64,000 nt of DNA from Bacillota bacterium (GTDB taxonomy: Bacteria > Bacillota > Clostridia > Lachnospirales > Lachnospiraceae). The position numbers and the translations under genes are program-made. Below, one piece after another: positions 55,369 to 64,000 of the stretch. Below the pieces are notes generated by a model, which ran no database searches, was not told where the DNA came from, and saw only the letters and a program-made list of their open reading frames with translations. Location of the stretch: assembly GCA_023439505.1 (NCBI GenBank), contig JAEXNR010000052.1:62001-126000 (forward strand). The letters are read 5' to 3'. Every line of letters starts with the position of its first letter. The first letter of the stretch is position 1.

Positions 55369-55525
55369 AAACTGCCTTTCCGACATCTAAGCATGATGTC
55401 CCCATCCCATACTTGTAGTTATTCCTATTTTAACACAAATAGATACAGCACAGGGATAAAAATATCCATTGAATATATCCCGTCCCTGCTAATATAATGG
55501 TAAAAAAGGATAAGGAAGTTTTGTT

Positions 55526-56071
55526 ATGTTTGGTATTTTACAATGGCTGGATGAATCCGTTCTGTTCTTTATTCAAACACAGCTTCGCAGTCCGCTGCTG
55601 GACCGTCTGATGCTATTTGCAACCTCGCTTGGTAATTCGGGACTTCTCTGGATTATCCTGGCTTTTTTACTGTTATTTTATAAACGCACTCAGGAATGTG
55701 CCCGGACCATGCTCTGCTCCATTACCTTTGCCATGCTTCTTGGTGACCATATCCTAAAACCTCTGATCGGACGGGTCCGCCCCTGCAACCAGTTCCCGGA
55801 GATCTCTTTACTGATTCCCCGAATCACCTCCCCCTCCTTCCCCTCCGGTCACACCATGGTCGGCTTTGCAGCCGCGGCAGTGATTTACCATTATCACCAC
55901 GGTCTTGGCCTCCTTGCCTATGTGGTTGCCGCAATAATAGGCCTTTCCCGTATCTATCTGTTTGTCCATTATCCAAGCGATGTGCTGGGCGGCCTAATAC
56001 TGGGGGTAGCGGTTTCCGCCTTTCTTATCTTTGTGCTGGAACGAAGCCGGGATGAAAAGCGCTGTCACTGA
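55526..56071 (+). CDS. PAP2-superfamily membrane phosphatase
   Basis: A 181-residue polytopic membrane protein with the three phosphatase motifs: KPLIGRVRP (about 89-97), SFPSGHTMV (about 112-120) and SRIYLFVHYPSDVLGG (about 147-162, catalytic His and Asp). About five TM helices place the active site at the outer membrane face. Such proteins dephosphorylate undecaprenyl pyrophosphate or phosphatidylglycerol phosphate; the compact size suits the undecaprenyl-pyrophosphate/lipid phosphatase group, but the substrate is not determined. AAGGAAG lies before the ATG. No operon partner. Confidence 0.9.
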   Translation: MFGILQWLDESVLFFIQTQLRSPLLDRLMLFATSLGNSGLLWIILAFLLLFYKRTQECARTMLCSITFAMLLGDHILKPLIGRVRPCNQFPEISLLIPRITSPSFPSGHTMVGFAAAAVIYHYHHGLGLLAYVVAAIIGLSRIYLFVHYPSDVLGGLILGVAVSAFLIFVLERSRDEKRCH

Positions 56072-56103
56072 TTCCTTTCCGTTCTCTTCCTGTACACACA
56101 ACA

Positions 56104-57534
56104 TCATATGCTCCGCTGTTCCAGTTCCTGTAAGCTTTGTAAGAACTCCTTGCCGGGCAGAGGTTTTCCAATAAGGTATCCCTGGATAAGATCACACTCT
56201 GCCTTTTTCAGATAAGAGGATTCTTCCTCCTGCTCAACCCCTTCTGCGGTTATTTTCATATTCAGCTGATGACCAAGGCAGATTATCGTATGAATAATGG
56301 TCCTGTTAATTTCATTCTTTATATTCATTACAAAATTTCGGTCGATCTTAATCGTATCGAACAGATTAATTTGAATACACTGAAACGAATTATATCCTGT
56401 ACCAAAATCATCAATTGCAAGTCCGACTCCCATCATGGACAGGGCTCTGAGATTATCGTCCACCGACTGATCATATTGAACCAGAACGGTTTCTGTCATC
56501 TCTAATTCCAGATGCTCCGGTTTTAAATGATACCTTCTCAGTATTTGTGATACGGTTTTTGAAAAACCCGGTTGCTGCAGCTGAACCGGAGATACATTGA
56601 CCGATACCACCATCATGCCATGCTCCTCCTGCCACATTGCAGCCTGACGGCAGGCTTCCTCAAGAACCCATTCCCCCAGTGGAAGAATAAATCTGGTTTT
56701 TTCAGCAACCGGAATAAAATCCACAGGATTTACCAATCCCAGTTCCGGATGATTCCATCTGATCAATGCCTCCGCCATATGAACCCTGTTTTTCCTTACA
56801 CTAAAAATTGGTTGAAAGCACAGGTAAAATTCCTGATGAAATGCGGTCTTGCTCATTTCCCGCTGCATATCGTATGCAATTCTCATATTACGCATCAAAC
56901 TATGATTAAAGCAGACCAGCCGGTTCTTTCCCTCCTCCTTTGCTTTACACATAGCCCGATCCGACTTTTTCATCAGCAATTTTGCCTTCTCTCCGTCTGC
57001 GGGAAAAACCGTGATGCCGATACTTGCCGAACACTGAAGGGTCAGACCTTGAATTCGTGCCGGTTTGTTTATCCTCTCCAGCAGGCTTCTCCCATATAAT
57101 TCTGCCTCTTTCTTATCCGAAAGGCCGGTCAGATATAATACAAATTCATCTCCTCCCATCCTGCTGATGATTGCTTCCCGACTGTTCCAATGTTTTTTCA
57201 TCCTCTTTGCAATCAGTTTTAAAAACTTGTCTCCCTTATCATGTCCGTATATATCATTGACGGTCTTAAAATCGTCAATATCTATTACCATGACAGCAAT
57301 CATCCACTTCATTAGAGCGGCTTCTTTTATGGCCATGTTTAGCTTATCAATAAATACAGTCCTTTGGTAAACACCGGTAAGCTGATCATAACATGCCAGT
57401 ATTTCAAAGCTCTTTTTGGCTTTTTCTCTCTCTGCAGCATCCATACGGGGCGCCGGTCCTGCCCTTCTTATGCTTCTATCCTTCTCAACCCAAGATGTTT
57501 TCACTTTGAGCTGTTTTTTCTTTTGTTCTTCCAT
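56104..57534 (-). CDS. Cyclic di-GMP GGDEF-EAL protein
   Basis: A 476-residue soluble protein with a short basic N-terminus (1-45) and no recognised sensor domain. The GGDEF domain (about 46-212) has an intact MGGDEF at 126-131 but no RxxD inhibitory site before it, so it may synthesise c-di-GMP without product inhibition. The EAL domain (about 218-470) keeps EALIRW (255-260), the EMTETVLV strand, AIDDFGTGYNSF, KIDRNF and AEGVE, consistent with an active phosphodiesterase. Both activities could be present. It lies 75 bases downstream of a chemoreceptor gene on the same strand, so it probably belongs to a shared transcript linking sensing to motility or attachment. Confidence 0.92.
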   Translation of the reverse strand: MEEQKKKQLKVKTSWVEKDRSIRRAGPAPRMDAAEREKAKKSFEILACYDQLTGVYQRTVFIDKLNMAIKEAALMKWMIAVMVIDIDDFKTVNDIYGHDKGDKFLKLIAKRMKKHWNSREAIISRMGGDEFVLYLTGLSDKKEAELYGRSLLERINKPARIQGLTLQCSASIGITVFPADGEKAKLLMKKSDRAMCKAKEEGKNRLVCFNHSLMRNMRIAYDMQREMSKTAFHQEFYLCFQPIFSVRKNRVHMAEALIRWNHPELGLVNPVDFIPVAEKTRFILPLGEWVLEEACRQAAMWQEEHGMMVVSVNVSPVQLQQPGFSKTVSQILRRYHLKPEHLELEMTETVLVQYDQSVDDNLRALSMMGVGLAIDDFGTGYNSFQCIQINLFDTIKIDRNFVMNIKNEINRTIIHTIICLGHQLNMKITAEGVEQEEESSYLKKAECDLIQGYLIGKPLPGKEFLQSLQELEQRSI

Positions 57535-57609
57535 CCGGTCTTCCTCCCTTGCTTCCCTTCCCTATACCACAACGGCTGGGCCAAGGATTATGCAGCCGTT
57601 ATGACCTTT

Positions 57610-59616
57610 CTAGATCTTAAATTTTGATACTTCCGTTATCAGGGAATCAGACATCTCCTTAATTTTGTCGGCAAGTTTCACTACTTCACCTGACTTTGAC
57701 GCAACCATGGAAGTCTCCTGTGCAATATGATAGGCCCCCTGAGCCTCATCATTTGACGCCAGGGTAATGTTTTCAATTGTCTGAACCATATTGCGGATCT
57801 CAGCGGACAGCTCCTCTGAGGAGGCACTGAAATCCGTGACCATATCATTCATATCTGACAAATTGTGGGTGTAATCTTCACTTGTACCCACAAGCATATC
57901 GTAATCTTTCAGAACATGCCCATCGATAAAGGATAAAATCTCACCGGAGCTTATATTAAGCTCATGTACGGCATCCATAATCACCTGCGTTACTTCCTGA
58001 ATCCGTGATGCTGCAGTCTTAGAGCTCTCTGAGAGTTTTCTGATCTCCTGTGCCACAACAGCGAATCCCTTTCCGCTTTCCCCCGCTCTCGCGGCTTCAA
58101 TTGCCGCATTTAAGGAAAGCAGATTGGTCTGGGCAGTGATGTCAAGAATTGCCCTTGACAACTCATCGATCTGATCCACCGCCTTTGACTGTTCAATTGC
58201 CCTTTCCAGATCATCTTTATTTTTGTGGTAGATATTCAAAGCGTTGTTTCGGGATATCACTGCCTTATTCTTCATATTCTCAGAGATCTTGCTGACTTCG
58301 CCTATCGTATCGGCCCCCTCCTGCGCTTTCACCGATATGCTCACCGCCGTCTTATCAATCTCCGTGGCGGAGGTGTTCATCTCTTCCACTGCTACCGCGG
58401 CTTCCTCCGCACCCGCCGACAGTTCCTGGGATGTCGCGGATATCTCTTCCATGGATTTGTTCAAAATTTTCATATCATCATTAATCACACCAAGACTTCT
58501 GCTTACATTCATAGATGCACCCGTCACATTACGCAGAATCTCTCTTACTGATTCCTGCATTACGACCAGACTATTGGCAAGCACTCCTGTCTCATCTGAC
58601 TTTTTTAACAGTTTCTCTGAGACAGGCTGTGTAAAATCTCCTCTTGATACCATCTGCAATTGTTCTGTCACAAGCTTGATGGGCTTTGAAATACTTCCGG
58701 CAATCAAGACTGTTAACAGAATGCTTCCAATGATAAAAAAGATGGCCACCCCTGCCATTATCATCATTGTATCATGAATGTTATCCATTACCTCCGACCT
58801 TGGCGCTGTTATGGCAAGGGACCAGTTAAGCCCTTCCACCGGTGCATAACCCATATATTTTTCAATCCCCAGATACCGGTACGCTCCTGTCCCGTGCTTT
58901 CCCTCCGTCATCAATGTAACCAGATCCCCCAGCTGCCTCAAGCCCTTATCCTCTCCCGCCCCCTTTATCATGTTGGACATCGTTTCTACCAGTGACTTAT
59001 TCTGATTGGCTATGGTCGTTCCCTGGCTGTTCACCATAAAGGCCGTTCCACTGTTCCCATAGTGGATATTATTGGTATAATCACTTAATACATTTCCGTC
59101 CCGAACAGCGATCAATACTCCGATTACTTCATCATTTCTCTTAATCGGAACAGAATATGTAATCACCAGGGTTTTATCATCTTTACTGATCATCGGATCG
59201 GAGACCGTGACCTGTCCGGATATTGCCTTTTTGTAATAATCTCTATCGGAGATACTTACGGAACTGCCATTACCAAAGACGGCATTCCCCTGTTTATCGG
59301 CAATCCCCATTCTGATGTGTCCGCTGCGCTTTACCTCTCCCTCCAGGAGCTTTAATTTGTCCTGTGTTGTGATCTCTGTGCTTTTCATCCATTCACTTTC
59401 TGCCAGGGCTTCCAGCGCATTTGTCTGTACTCTGATTCCTTCTTCTACTACCTTGGCAGATTCTTCGGCCATAGTCATAATCGCAGTATTTACACTGGAT
59501 AATAGTTCATCTTTTGAGACGACATATGCGGTAATTCCAATCCCTGTACTGATGACAGTCAAAAGTGTGCCGAAAATTACAGATAATTTCAAGTTTATAC
59601 TTTTAATTTTATACAT
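57610..59616 (-). CDS. Methyl-accepting chemotaxis protein, dCache sensor
   Basis: A 668-residue chemoreceptor: TM1 (about 9-30), double-Cache extracellular sensor (about 35-275, with SISDRDYYKKAISGQVTVSD, LVITYSVPIKRNDEVIGVL and WSLAITAPRSEV), TM2 (about 280-305), HAMP, then the signalling helices with a canonical tip TNLLSLNAAIEAARAGESGK and FAVVAQEIRKLSESS. The dCache_1 pattern with D-R-DYY is frequently associated with amino acids, amines or organic acids, but no ligand can be assigned. Strong GGAGGAG site before the ATG. It precedes the GGDEF-EAL gene. Confidence 0.93.
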   Translation of the reverse strand: MYKIKSINLKLSVIFGTLLTVISTGIGITAYVVSKDELLSSVNTAIMTMAEESAKVVEEGIRVQTNALEALAESEWMKSTEITTQDKLKLLEGEVKRSGHIRMGIADKQGNAVFGNGSSVSISDRDYYKKAISGQVTVSDPMISKDDKTLVITYSVPIKRNDEVIGVLIAVRDGNVLSDYTNNIHYGNSGTAFMVNSQGTTIANQNKSLVETMSNMIKGAGEDKGLRQLGDLVTLMTEGKHGTGAYRYLGIEKYMGYAPVEGLNWSLAITAPRSEVMDNIHDTMMIMAGVAIFFIIGSILLTVLIAGSISKPIKLVTEQLQMVSRGDFTQPVSEKLLKKSDETGVLANSLVVMQESVREILRNVTGASMNVSRSLGVINDDMKILNKSMEEISATSQELSAGAEEAAVAVEEMNTSATEIDKTAVSISVKAQEGADTIGEVSKISENMKNKAVISRNNALNIYHKNKDDLERAIEQSKAVDQIDELSRAILDITAQTNLLSLNAAIEAARAGESGKGFAVVAQEIRKLSESSKTAASRIQEVTQVIMDAVHELNISSGEILSFIDGHVLKDYDMLVGTSEDYTHNLSDMNDMVTDFSASSEELSAEIRNMVQTIENITLASNDEAQGAYHIAQETSMVASKSGEVVKLADKIKEMSDSLITEVSKFKI

Positions 59617-59687
59617 ATTCTCCTCCTATGTGACATTTTTATTAATAATATACTATTTTTTTATCCAACTCTACCCATTTCCTTTTC

Positions 59688-59711
59688 TTGTCAATGACAT
59701 GTCATTGACAA
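59688..59711. promoter_or_regulatory. 24-bp perfect palindrome in a divergent control region
   Basis: TTGTCAATGACA followed by its exact reverse complement TGTCATTGACAA. It lies 72 bp upstream of the chemoreceptor gene (minus) and 145 bp upstream of the HTH gene (plus). The right half contains TTGACA. Its perfect symmetry suits a dimeric regulator, possibly the neighbouring HTH protein. Confidence 0.6.
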
Positions 59712-59855
59712 TTATCAATTTCTGCCTCCCGTCAATTGTTTTTGTTAAGTCAGGCCATTCTAATTGTGTTATACTTCAATAATGTAATTGGCCGGTCGTT
59801 TCATAAGCACTGACGGAATCCTATACGGCATCATCTTTAAGGAGGCTTCTTTATC

Positions 59856-61469
59856 ATGACACAAATAAAATTTTGCGATTGCCTGAAACTTCTACTTTCT
59901 GCGCTAAGCATCAGCAGCAACCGCCTGTCGAGAGCGATAAACGTTGATAATTCATTGGTTAACCGATGGATTAACGGAAAAAGGATCCCTCCCTATAATT
60001 CTGCTTATATCAATAAGATTGCTGAGTTTATTGCCAAAAACATATATAATACCTACCAGAGACAGCGAATCAATAGCATCATGGCAGAAGTCTGCGGTAT
60101 TTCAGACCATACGCTGGACATCAAAGATCAGTTGGAACATATGCTCCTGGAAGCACAGGGCTATTCCATGGAATGTGCACAGAAGGATCGGGGCGAGATC
60201 AAGTATAAACCGGGCACAGAAAAGATACGTACGAAGAAGCTGCCGGTGCATTATCCGGACCCTCCTCTTTCTGAGATAGGCTCCAGCTCCCTGTCTTCCA
60301 ATGATAAAGTACTGCTTAATTCCCACAGTATCCTATTGACCGTATTATCCATGCTGGAGAAACTTTCTGTGGTTAAGCCTGAGAAGGATCATAATATCTA
60401 TATTTCTCTTTCCGACTATCGATTTTTAGATCATTATCCGGAGAAGGAATTGGATCACTGGCTCAATACCTTATTAATGGCCTTACATAATGGATGGACA
60501 CTAGTCCTGTTGATAAAATTAGTTCACGATAACAACCAGCTGATACGACTGATCGATATGATCAAGCCGTTGATATTTACAGGGAAGGTTTATCCCTATT
60601 TCATGAAAAAATATGAGAGTTATGTGATAGGCGATAGTTTGATGATTCTGCCTGGAATCGGTGTATTGGTTCCTTTTACCCATCATCAGGACATACCTTG
60701 CGGCAATGCCCTCTATCTTACAAATCAACATGCGGTCCATATGTATTTATCCCATTTTAAGCATATGATCGATAAATCAGCCAAACTATTGGTGAAAAGA
60801 TATTCCGGTAATATTGACTACAGCCAGCAGCTGATCCGAATAGAAGAATACGCCGGCGACCGGTTTCTATACCGGTCTTCCTTTGGCATGCTGACCATTC
60901 CTGAGCCTCTGTATCTCAGATTATTAAAAAGAATCGGCGTATCCGAATTAGAAGCCGAACGCTCTCTGAAGCTGTACCAGATGAGGTATGCAGCGTTTTT
61001 ATCACATATTCATCATTATCAGTACTGTGATATTTACCTGTCCTCCTCTATGGAAGATTTGCTGAATGAACACATTTTAAATTTTTATAGTTATTATGGA
61101 GTCGACAGAATTTCTGTGGAATTAATTGATATCATAGAACATCTGGAACATATCATCGAATTGCTTGAAACTTATGCGAATTATCATATTGCCTTTCTCA
61201 ACTGCGATACTGAAATTGACAAAAATAACAAAAACATATACTGCCTCATTAAGGACCGGCACTCTATATTGTTTGAAATCATAAATACGAAAAAAAATGT
61301 ACCTGATATTAGAATTTCCTCAGATGAGCCTATGATTGTCAATGCCTTTTATGAATATTTCAAGAATCTATGGGAGCTTATCCCTCCCATCAATAAAAAC
61401 AAAGCAGAGGTTATTCACTGGCTCCGAACCGAGTTGACCATTCTATGGCGGATGCTCCATAGTGACTAA
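59856..61469 (+). CDS. Unrecognised protein with N-terminal Xre-like HTH
   Basis: A 537-residue soluble protein. The first ~60 residues resemble a lambda-repressor-like DNA-binding domain (LLLSALSISSNRLSRAINVD then SLVNRWINGKRIPPYNSAYI). The remaining ~470 residues are mostly helical with no motif I recognise; segments such as KELDHWLNTLLMALHNGWTL and LTNQHAVHMYLSHFKHMIDK look like a sensing or oligomerisation domain. ATG at 59856 has AAGGAGG upstream. From memory, long proteins with this 'N-S-LVNRWINGKR' opening recur in Lachnospiraceae without known function. It is monocistronic between a chemoreceptor gene and a foldase gene, and the palindrome at 59688-59711 may be its own operator. Confidence 0.7.
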   Translation: MTQIKFCDCLKLLLSALSISSNRLSRAINVDNSLVNRWINGKRIPPYNSAYINKIAEFIAKNIYNTYQRQRINSIMAEVCGISDHTLDIKDQLEHMLLEAQGYSMECAQKDRGEIKYKPGTEKIRTKKLPVHYPDPPLSEIGSSSLSSNDKVLLNSHSILLTVLSMLEKLSVVKPEKDHNIYISLSDYRFLDHYPEKELDHWLNTLLMALHNGWTLVLLIKLVHDNNQLIRLIDMIKPLIFTGKVYPYFMKKYESYVIGDSLMILPGIGVLVPFTHHQDIPCGNALYLTNQHAVHMYLSHFKHMIDKSAKLLVKRYSGNIDYSQQLIRIEEYAGDRFLYRSSFGMLTIPEPLYLRLLKRIGVSELEAERSLKLYQMRYAAFLSHIHHYQYCDIYLSSSMEDLLNEHILNFYSYYGVDRISVELIDIIEHLEHIIELLETYANYHIAFLNCDTEIDKNNKNIYCLIKDRHSILFEIINTKKNVPDIRISSDEPMIVNAFYEYFKNLWELIPPINKNKAEVIHWLRTELTILWRMLHSD

Positions 61470-61530
61470 TCTCTCTGTTCCCCCACAGGCTTTTGTCAAA
61501 CAGGATGAACACTTCTATTTAACAAAAAAA

Positions 61531-61583
61531 GTTCTACCCTATCGGCTCCGGTAGAATGAATCCCTTCGCCGATATGATAGAAC
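61531..61583 (-). terminator. Intrinsic terminator of the foldase gene
   Basis: On the minus strand GTTCTATCATATCGGC pairs with GCCGATAGGGTAGAAC (14 of 16 positions) and is followed by a run of seven T. It lies 47 bases after the stop at 61630. It may also slow the convergent HTH-gene transcript. Confidence 0.8.
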
Positions 61584-61629
61584 CTGTTCGTCTGCTTCTA
61601 TCCTTTTACAGGAATGCTTTGAACGCCAT

Positions 61630-63036
61630 TTACTGTTTCTTTAATGAAATCTTATTCCAGGCTTCACTGTTGACAATAACATCATATTGTGATGACCAGC
61701 CGGAATAAAGCTTTGCAAACATATCTGATCTGCGCTGTTCGATCATAGTTTCCTTTACCTGCGTGGTGGCATCTTCGTTAAAATCAGAGACACAGTAGAG
61801 AATATGCCATCCGTAATCCGTTTCGATCAAGCCGCTGACCTCACCTGTCTTCAGTGCAAAGGCCGCCGTTTCAAATGCAGGGCTGTAATCCTTTGGTGCC
61901 TGTCCCTTCCCGAAGGTAAATTCAATCTGATCTGATTCAGAATTAGCCTCTGCCAGTGAATAAAAATCATCCGTGCTCTTTGCCTGTTTCAGAAGGTTTT
62001 GCGCTTTTTCCAGCGCCTTTTGTTTATCTTCCTGGGAAAGTGCTACTTTATTCCCCTTATTGTCTTTCGTTACACTATGAATCAGAATCTGCTGGATGGT
62101 AATCTGCTTGGCCTGTTCATCAGCAACATTGGTATCCACATTAATGGTGGCATTCTCATATACCTTCTGAGCAAGCAGGTTGTCCTCATAGATATTTTGT
62201 AAAAGCTCCTGGGTAATGGCATAATGATTGATGTCATCCGTGGAGAGCCCTGCATAATGATCCTGGGCATAAACTTTAGCCTGAGCAATCTCATCCTCTT
62301 CCAGGGCAATTCCCATCTCCTGGGCCTTGCTTTTCAATACTTTCAGCTCGGTGATCTGTTTTATTACCTCATCCTTCATCATCTCACCAAAGGTTCTCCC
62401 ATTTCCAAGGATATCCACGTCCCAGATGTTATCTCCATATTCTGTCTCATACTCTTCCTGAACTGATTTCAGATAAACAATTGCTTCGTTATAATACACT
62501 CTGGAAGTCCCGATAATTGCCATCAATTCTCCGGCATTTACATCCCGGTTCTCCGTTGTTTCTTCTTTTAATACCTTCATCTTAAAATAGGAGATCTCGG
62601 TAACCACCTGCGTATCAACACTATAAGAGATATATAATTCTTCGTCTCCCTTTAAATAAGAATAGGTAACAGAGTTCTCCGCTGAATTAATGGTTCTGGA
62701 ATTATCTTTTCCAAAAGATGTCTGACATTTTTGCTGAGCATCCGCCTTTGGCATGCCAATGGTAATTCCAAATATTTTATATTCTCCCCCATCCTTCATT
62801 AAGGACACTGCCTTAATATGTCCGTCCGGGGCGATAACCTGGGCTACATCCTGCTTTGCATATACATTATTACTCCGTTCTTCCAGTTTGATCTCTGTTC
62901 TTTTCTCAAAGGACTTAACAGAGTTCCCCATATAATTTGTAAGTTCAAACCGCTCTTCTCCCATTCTGCAGGAAGCCAGCAAAACCGTTAGAAGAAAGAC
63001 CGGAAGAATTATTTTTATTTTATTCCATAATTTCAT
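61630..63036 (-). CDS. PrsA/SurA-like peptidyl-prolyl isomerase lipoprotein
   Basis: A 468-residue exported lipoprotein (signal peptide 1-22, lipobox LLASC, Cys23). The N-terminal ~150 residues form an extra beta-rich domain (MPKADAQQKCQTSFGKD). A SurA_N-like helical chaperone region follows (about 165-300, GELMAIIGTSRVYYNEAIVY), then one parvulin-type PPIC domain (about 312-440, ITIQQILIHS, FTFGKGQAPKDYSPAFETAA, FALKTGEVSGLIETDYGWHI). It probably folds secreted proteins on the outer face of the membrane. It lies just upstream of nothing else on its strand but follows mfd (63179 onward), a gene order in which foldase genes often sit behind mfd in clostridia. The N-terminal extension is longer than in PrsA. 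Confidence 0.9.
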   Translation of the reverse strand: MKLWNKIKIILPVFLLTVLLASCRMGEERFELTNYMGNSVKSFEKRTEIKLEERSNNVYAKQDVAQVIAPDGHIKAVSLMKDGGEYKIFGITIGMPKADAQQKCQTSFGKDNSRTINSAENSVTYSYLKGDEELYISYSVDTQVVTEISYFKMKVLKEETTENRDVNAGELMAIIGTSRVYYNEAIVYLKSVQEEYETEYGDNIWDVDILGNGRTFGEMMKDEVIKQITELKVLKSKAQEMGIALEEDEIAQAKVYAQDHYAGLSTDDINHYAITQELLQNIYEDNLLAQKVYENATINVDTNVADEQAKQITIQQILIHSVTKDNKGNKVALSQEDKQKALEKAQNLLKQAKSTDDFYSLAEANSESDQIEFTFGKGQAPKDYSPAFETAAFALKTGEVSGLIETDYGWHILYCVSDFNEDATTQVKETMIEQRRSDMFAKLYSGWSSQYDVIVNSEAWNKISLKKQ

Positions 63037-63178
63037 CGTTCGTCCCCTTTACCTTACGTTTCCTGTGACAGCATTTACACATCACATAGTATCATTATAA
63101 GTTTCCTGATCGCAGCGTCATACGAATCAAATTACATTCCATGTCTTATTGTAGATGCCTCATTTTTTATTGTCAAGG

Positions 63179-64000
63179 TCAATTCTGTCTTTCCTCTGTC
63201 AACAGAATATTAAAATGATCCAATAATTTTCTTATTTCATCAAAGACTGCAATGGTATCCATCCTGCTCTTCCCATTCCCCGCAAGGCGGTAGATAAAGT
63301 AGGGATTGGACTGGGTGATCAATCTCAGGCTGTTTTGATACACGGATAAGAGCTCCGGTATCTTCTCCACAGCCAGCTTTGCCTTGGGGTACATCATCAG
63401 CTTAACCTCATTTTCCTTTTGAACCAGTCCGACTATATATAGTTTATGGCAGATTGACTTAATCAGGGCAATGTTGAGCAGGTTATTCACCGCACCCGGC
63501 ATATCTCCAAAGCGGTCCAAAAGCTCTTCCTGCATATCCATAAGCTCTTCTTCATTTTCAATTTCAGCAATCCGTTTATAAATATCAAGCTTTTGTATTT
63601 CATTTTTTATATAGGTAGCCGGAATATAGGCATCCATCTCCATGTCCACGGTTGTTTCAAAAGTCTCTTCTTCCGGGGCCTCACCCTTCATGGATTTTAC
63701 GGCATCATTAAGCATCTTACAGTACAAATCGTATCCCACCGCTTCCATATGACCGCTTTGCTCCGCACCCAGAAGATTTCCCGCACCCCTGATTTCCAGA
63801 TCCCGCATGGCAATCTTAAAGCCGGAACCAAGCTCGGTAAATTCCTTGATGGCATGGAGTCTTTTCTCAGCAATCTCCTTTAACATCTTATCCCTGCGAT
63901 ACATAAGGAAGGCATAGGCAGTCCGGTTGGAGCGCCCAACCCTTCCTCTTAGCTGATAAAGCTGGGAGAGTCCCAGGCGATCCGCATCGTCAATGATCAT
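63179..64000 (-). CDS. mfd: Transcription-repair coupling factor Mfd, C-terminal part (partial)
   Basis: The visible 273 residues are the 3' end of mfd; the gene continues beyond the right edge. Helicase motif VI is at the start of the visible part (LGLSQLYQLRGRVGRSNRTA), followed by YAFLMYRRDKMLKEIAEKRL, FKIAMRDLEIRGAGNLLGAEQ and the C-terminal TRCF/D7 domain (about visible residues 130-250, VDMEMDAYIPATYI). Mfd removes stalled RNA polymerase at lesions and recruits UvrA. Only the C-terminal quarter is here, so nothing can be said on the UvrB-homology or RNA-polymerase-binding domains. Confidence 0.96.
   Translation of the reverse strand: MIIDDADRLGLSQLYQLRGRVGRSNRTAYAFLMYRRDKMLKEIAEKRLHAIKEFTELGSGFKIAMRDLEIRGAGNLLGAEQSGHMEAVGYDLYCKMLNDAVKSMKGEAPEEETFETTVDMEMDAYIPATYIKNEIQKLDIYKRIAEIENEEELMDMQEELLDRFGDMPGAVNNLLNIALIKSICHKLYIVGLVQKENEVKLMMYPKAKLAVEKIPELLSVYQNSLRLITQSNPYFIYRLAGNGKSRMDTIAVFDEIRKLLDHFNILLTEERQN

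Overview
The window reads as chromosome of an anaerobic Firmicute of class Clostridia, most likely a Lachnospiraceae-type plant- or gut-glycan degrader. This is inferred from the family mix: hybrid cluster protein, clostridial-type FeoB, many sugar ABC importers without their own ATPase, DUF5696 and NHL/Yip1-type proteins, M56/BlaI pairs, strong AGGAGG ribosome sites and moderately AT-rich DNA. No rRNA, tRNA or CRISPR array was seen.

Layout. 1-2.5 kb: a divergent pair, the first codons of a probable 2-hydroxyacid dehydrogenase (minus) and a PucR-type activator (plus), then an Asp/Glu-racemase-family enzyme. 2.5-7.3 kb: FeoB and a Crp/Fnr regulator divergent from hcp, with a perfect dyad operator between them (iron and nitrosative/redox stress). 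7.5-12.2 kb: a solitary DNA methyltransferase, a 17-bp tandem repeat array, a chemoreceptor, and dinB with a coupled small gene. 12.2-18.3 kb: an accessory island with a decayed IS21 element, a 1410-residue STAND-type ATPase with 16 kinesin-light-chain-like TPRs, and repeat/hairpin DNA that looks like an IS end.

18.3-49.5 kb is one large glycan-use region. Operon A (minus; PfkB kinase, GH4, GH38, GH125, an unrecognised TIM-barrel-like protein) looks built for alpha-mannosides. It carries deletion scars (C-terminal stub of a sugar permease, piece of a metallophosphoesterase) where its transporter should be. A GntR/LacI-hybrid repressor gene lies next to it. Operon B (minus; up to ten genes over 18 kb) holds a large solute-binding protein fused to carbohydrate-binding-like domains, permease pair 1, an NHL-TPR-Yip1 membrane protein, a DUF5696 protein, permease pair 2, a second solute-binding lipoprotein, a CBM61-like lipoprotein and a GH2 enzyme. 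Both operons start from near-identical promoter regions: TTGACA, 17 bp, TATATT, followed by TTTGGTAT/ATACCAAA inverted repeats. The repressor between them therefore probably controls both.

49.7-64 kb returns to ordinary chromosome: a SHOCT protein, an AraC regulator with a C39/BtrH-like domain, a BlaI/M56 pair with its operator, an SRAP protein, a PAP2 phosphatase, a GGDEF-EAL protein next to a dCache chemoreceptor, an unknown HTH protein, a PrsA-like foldase lipoprotein, and the 3' part of mfd.
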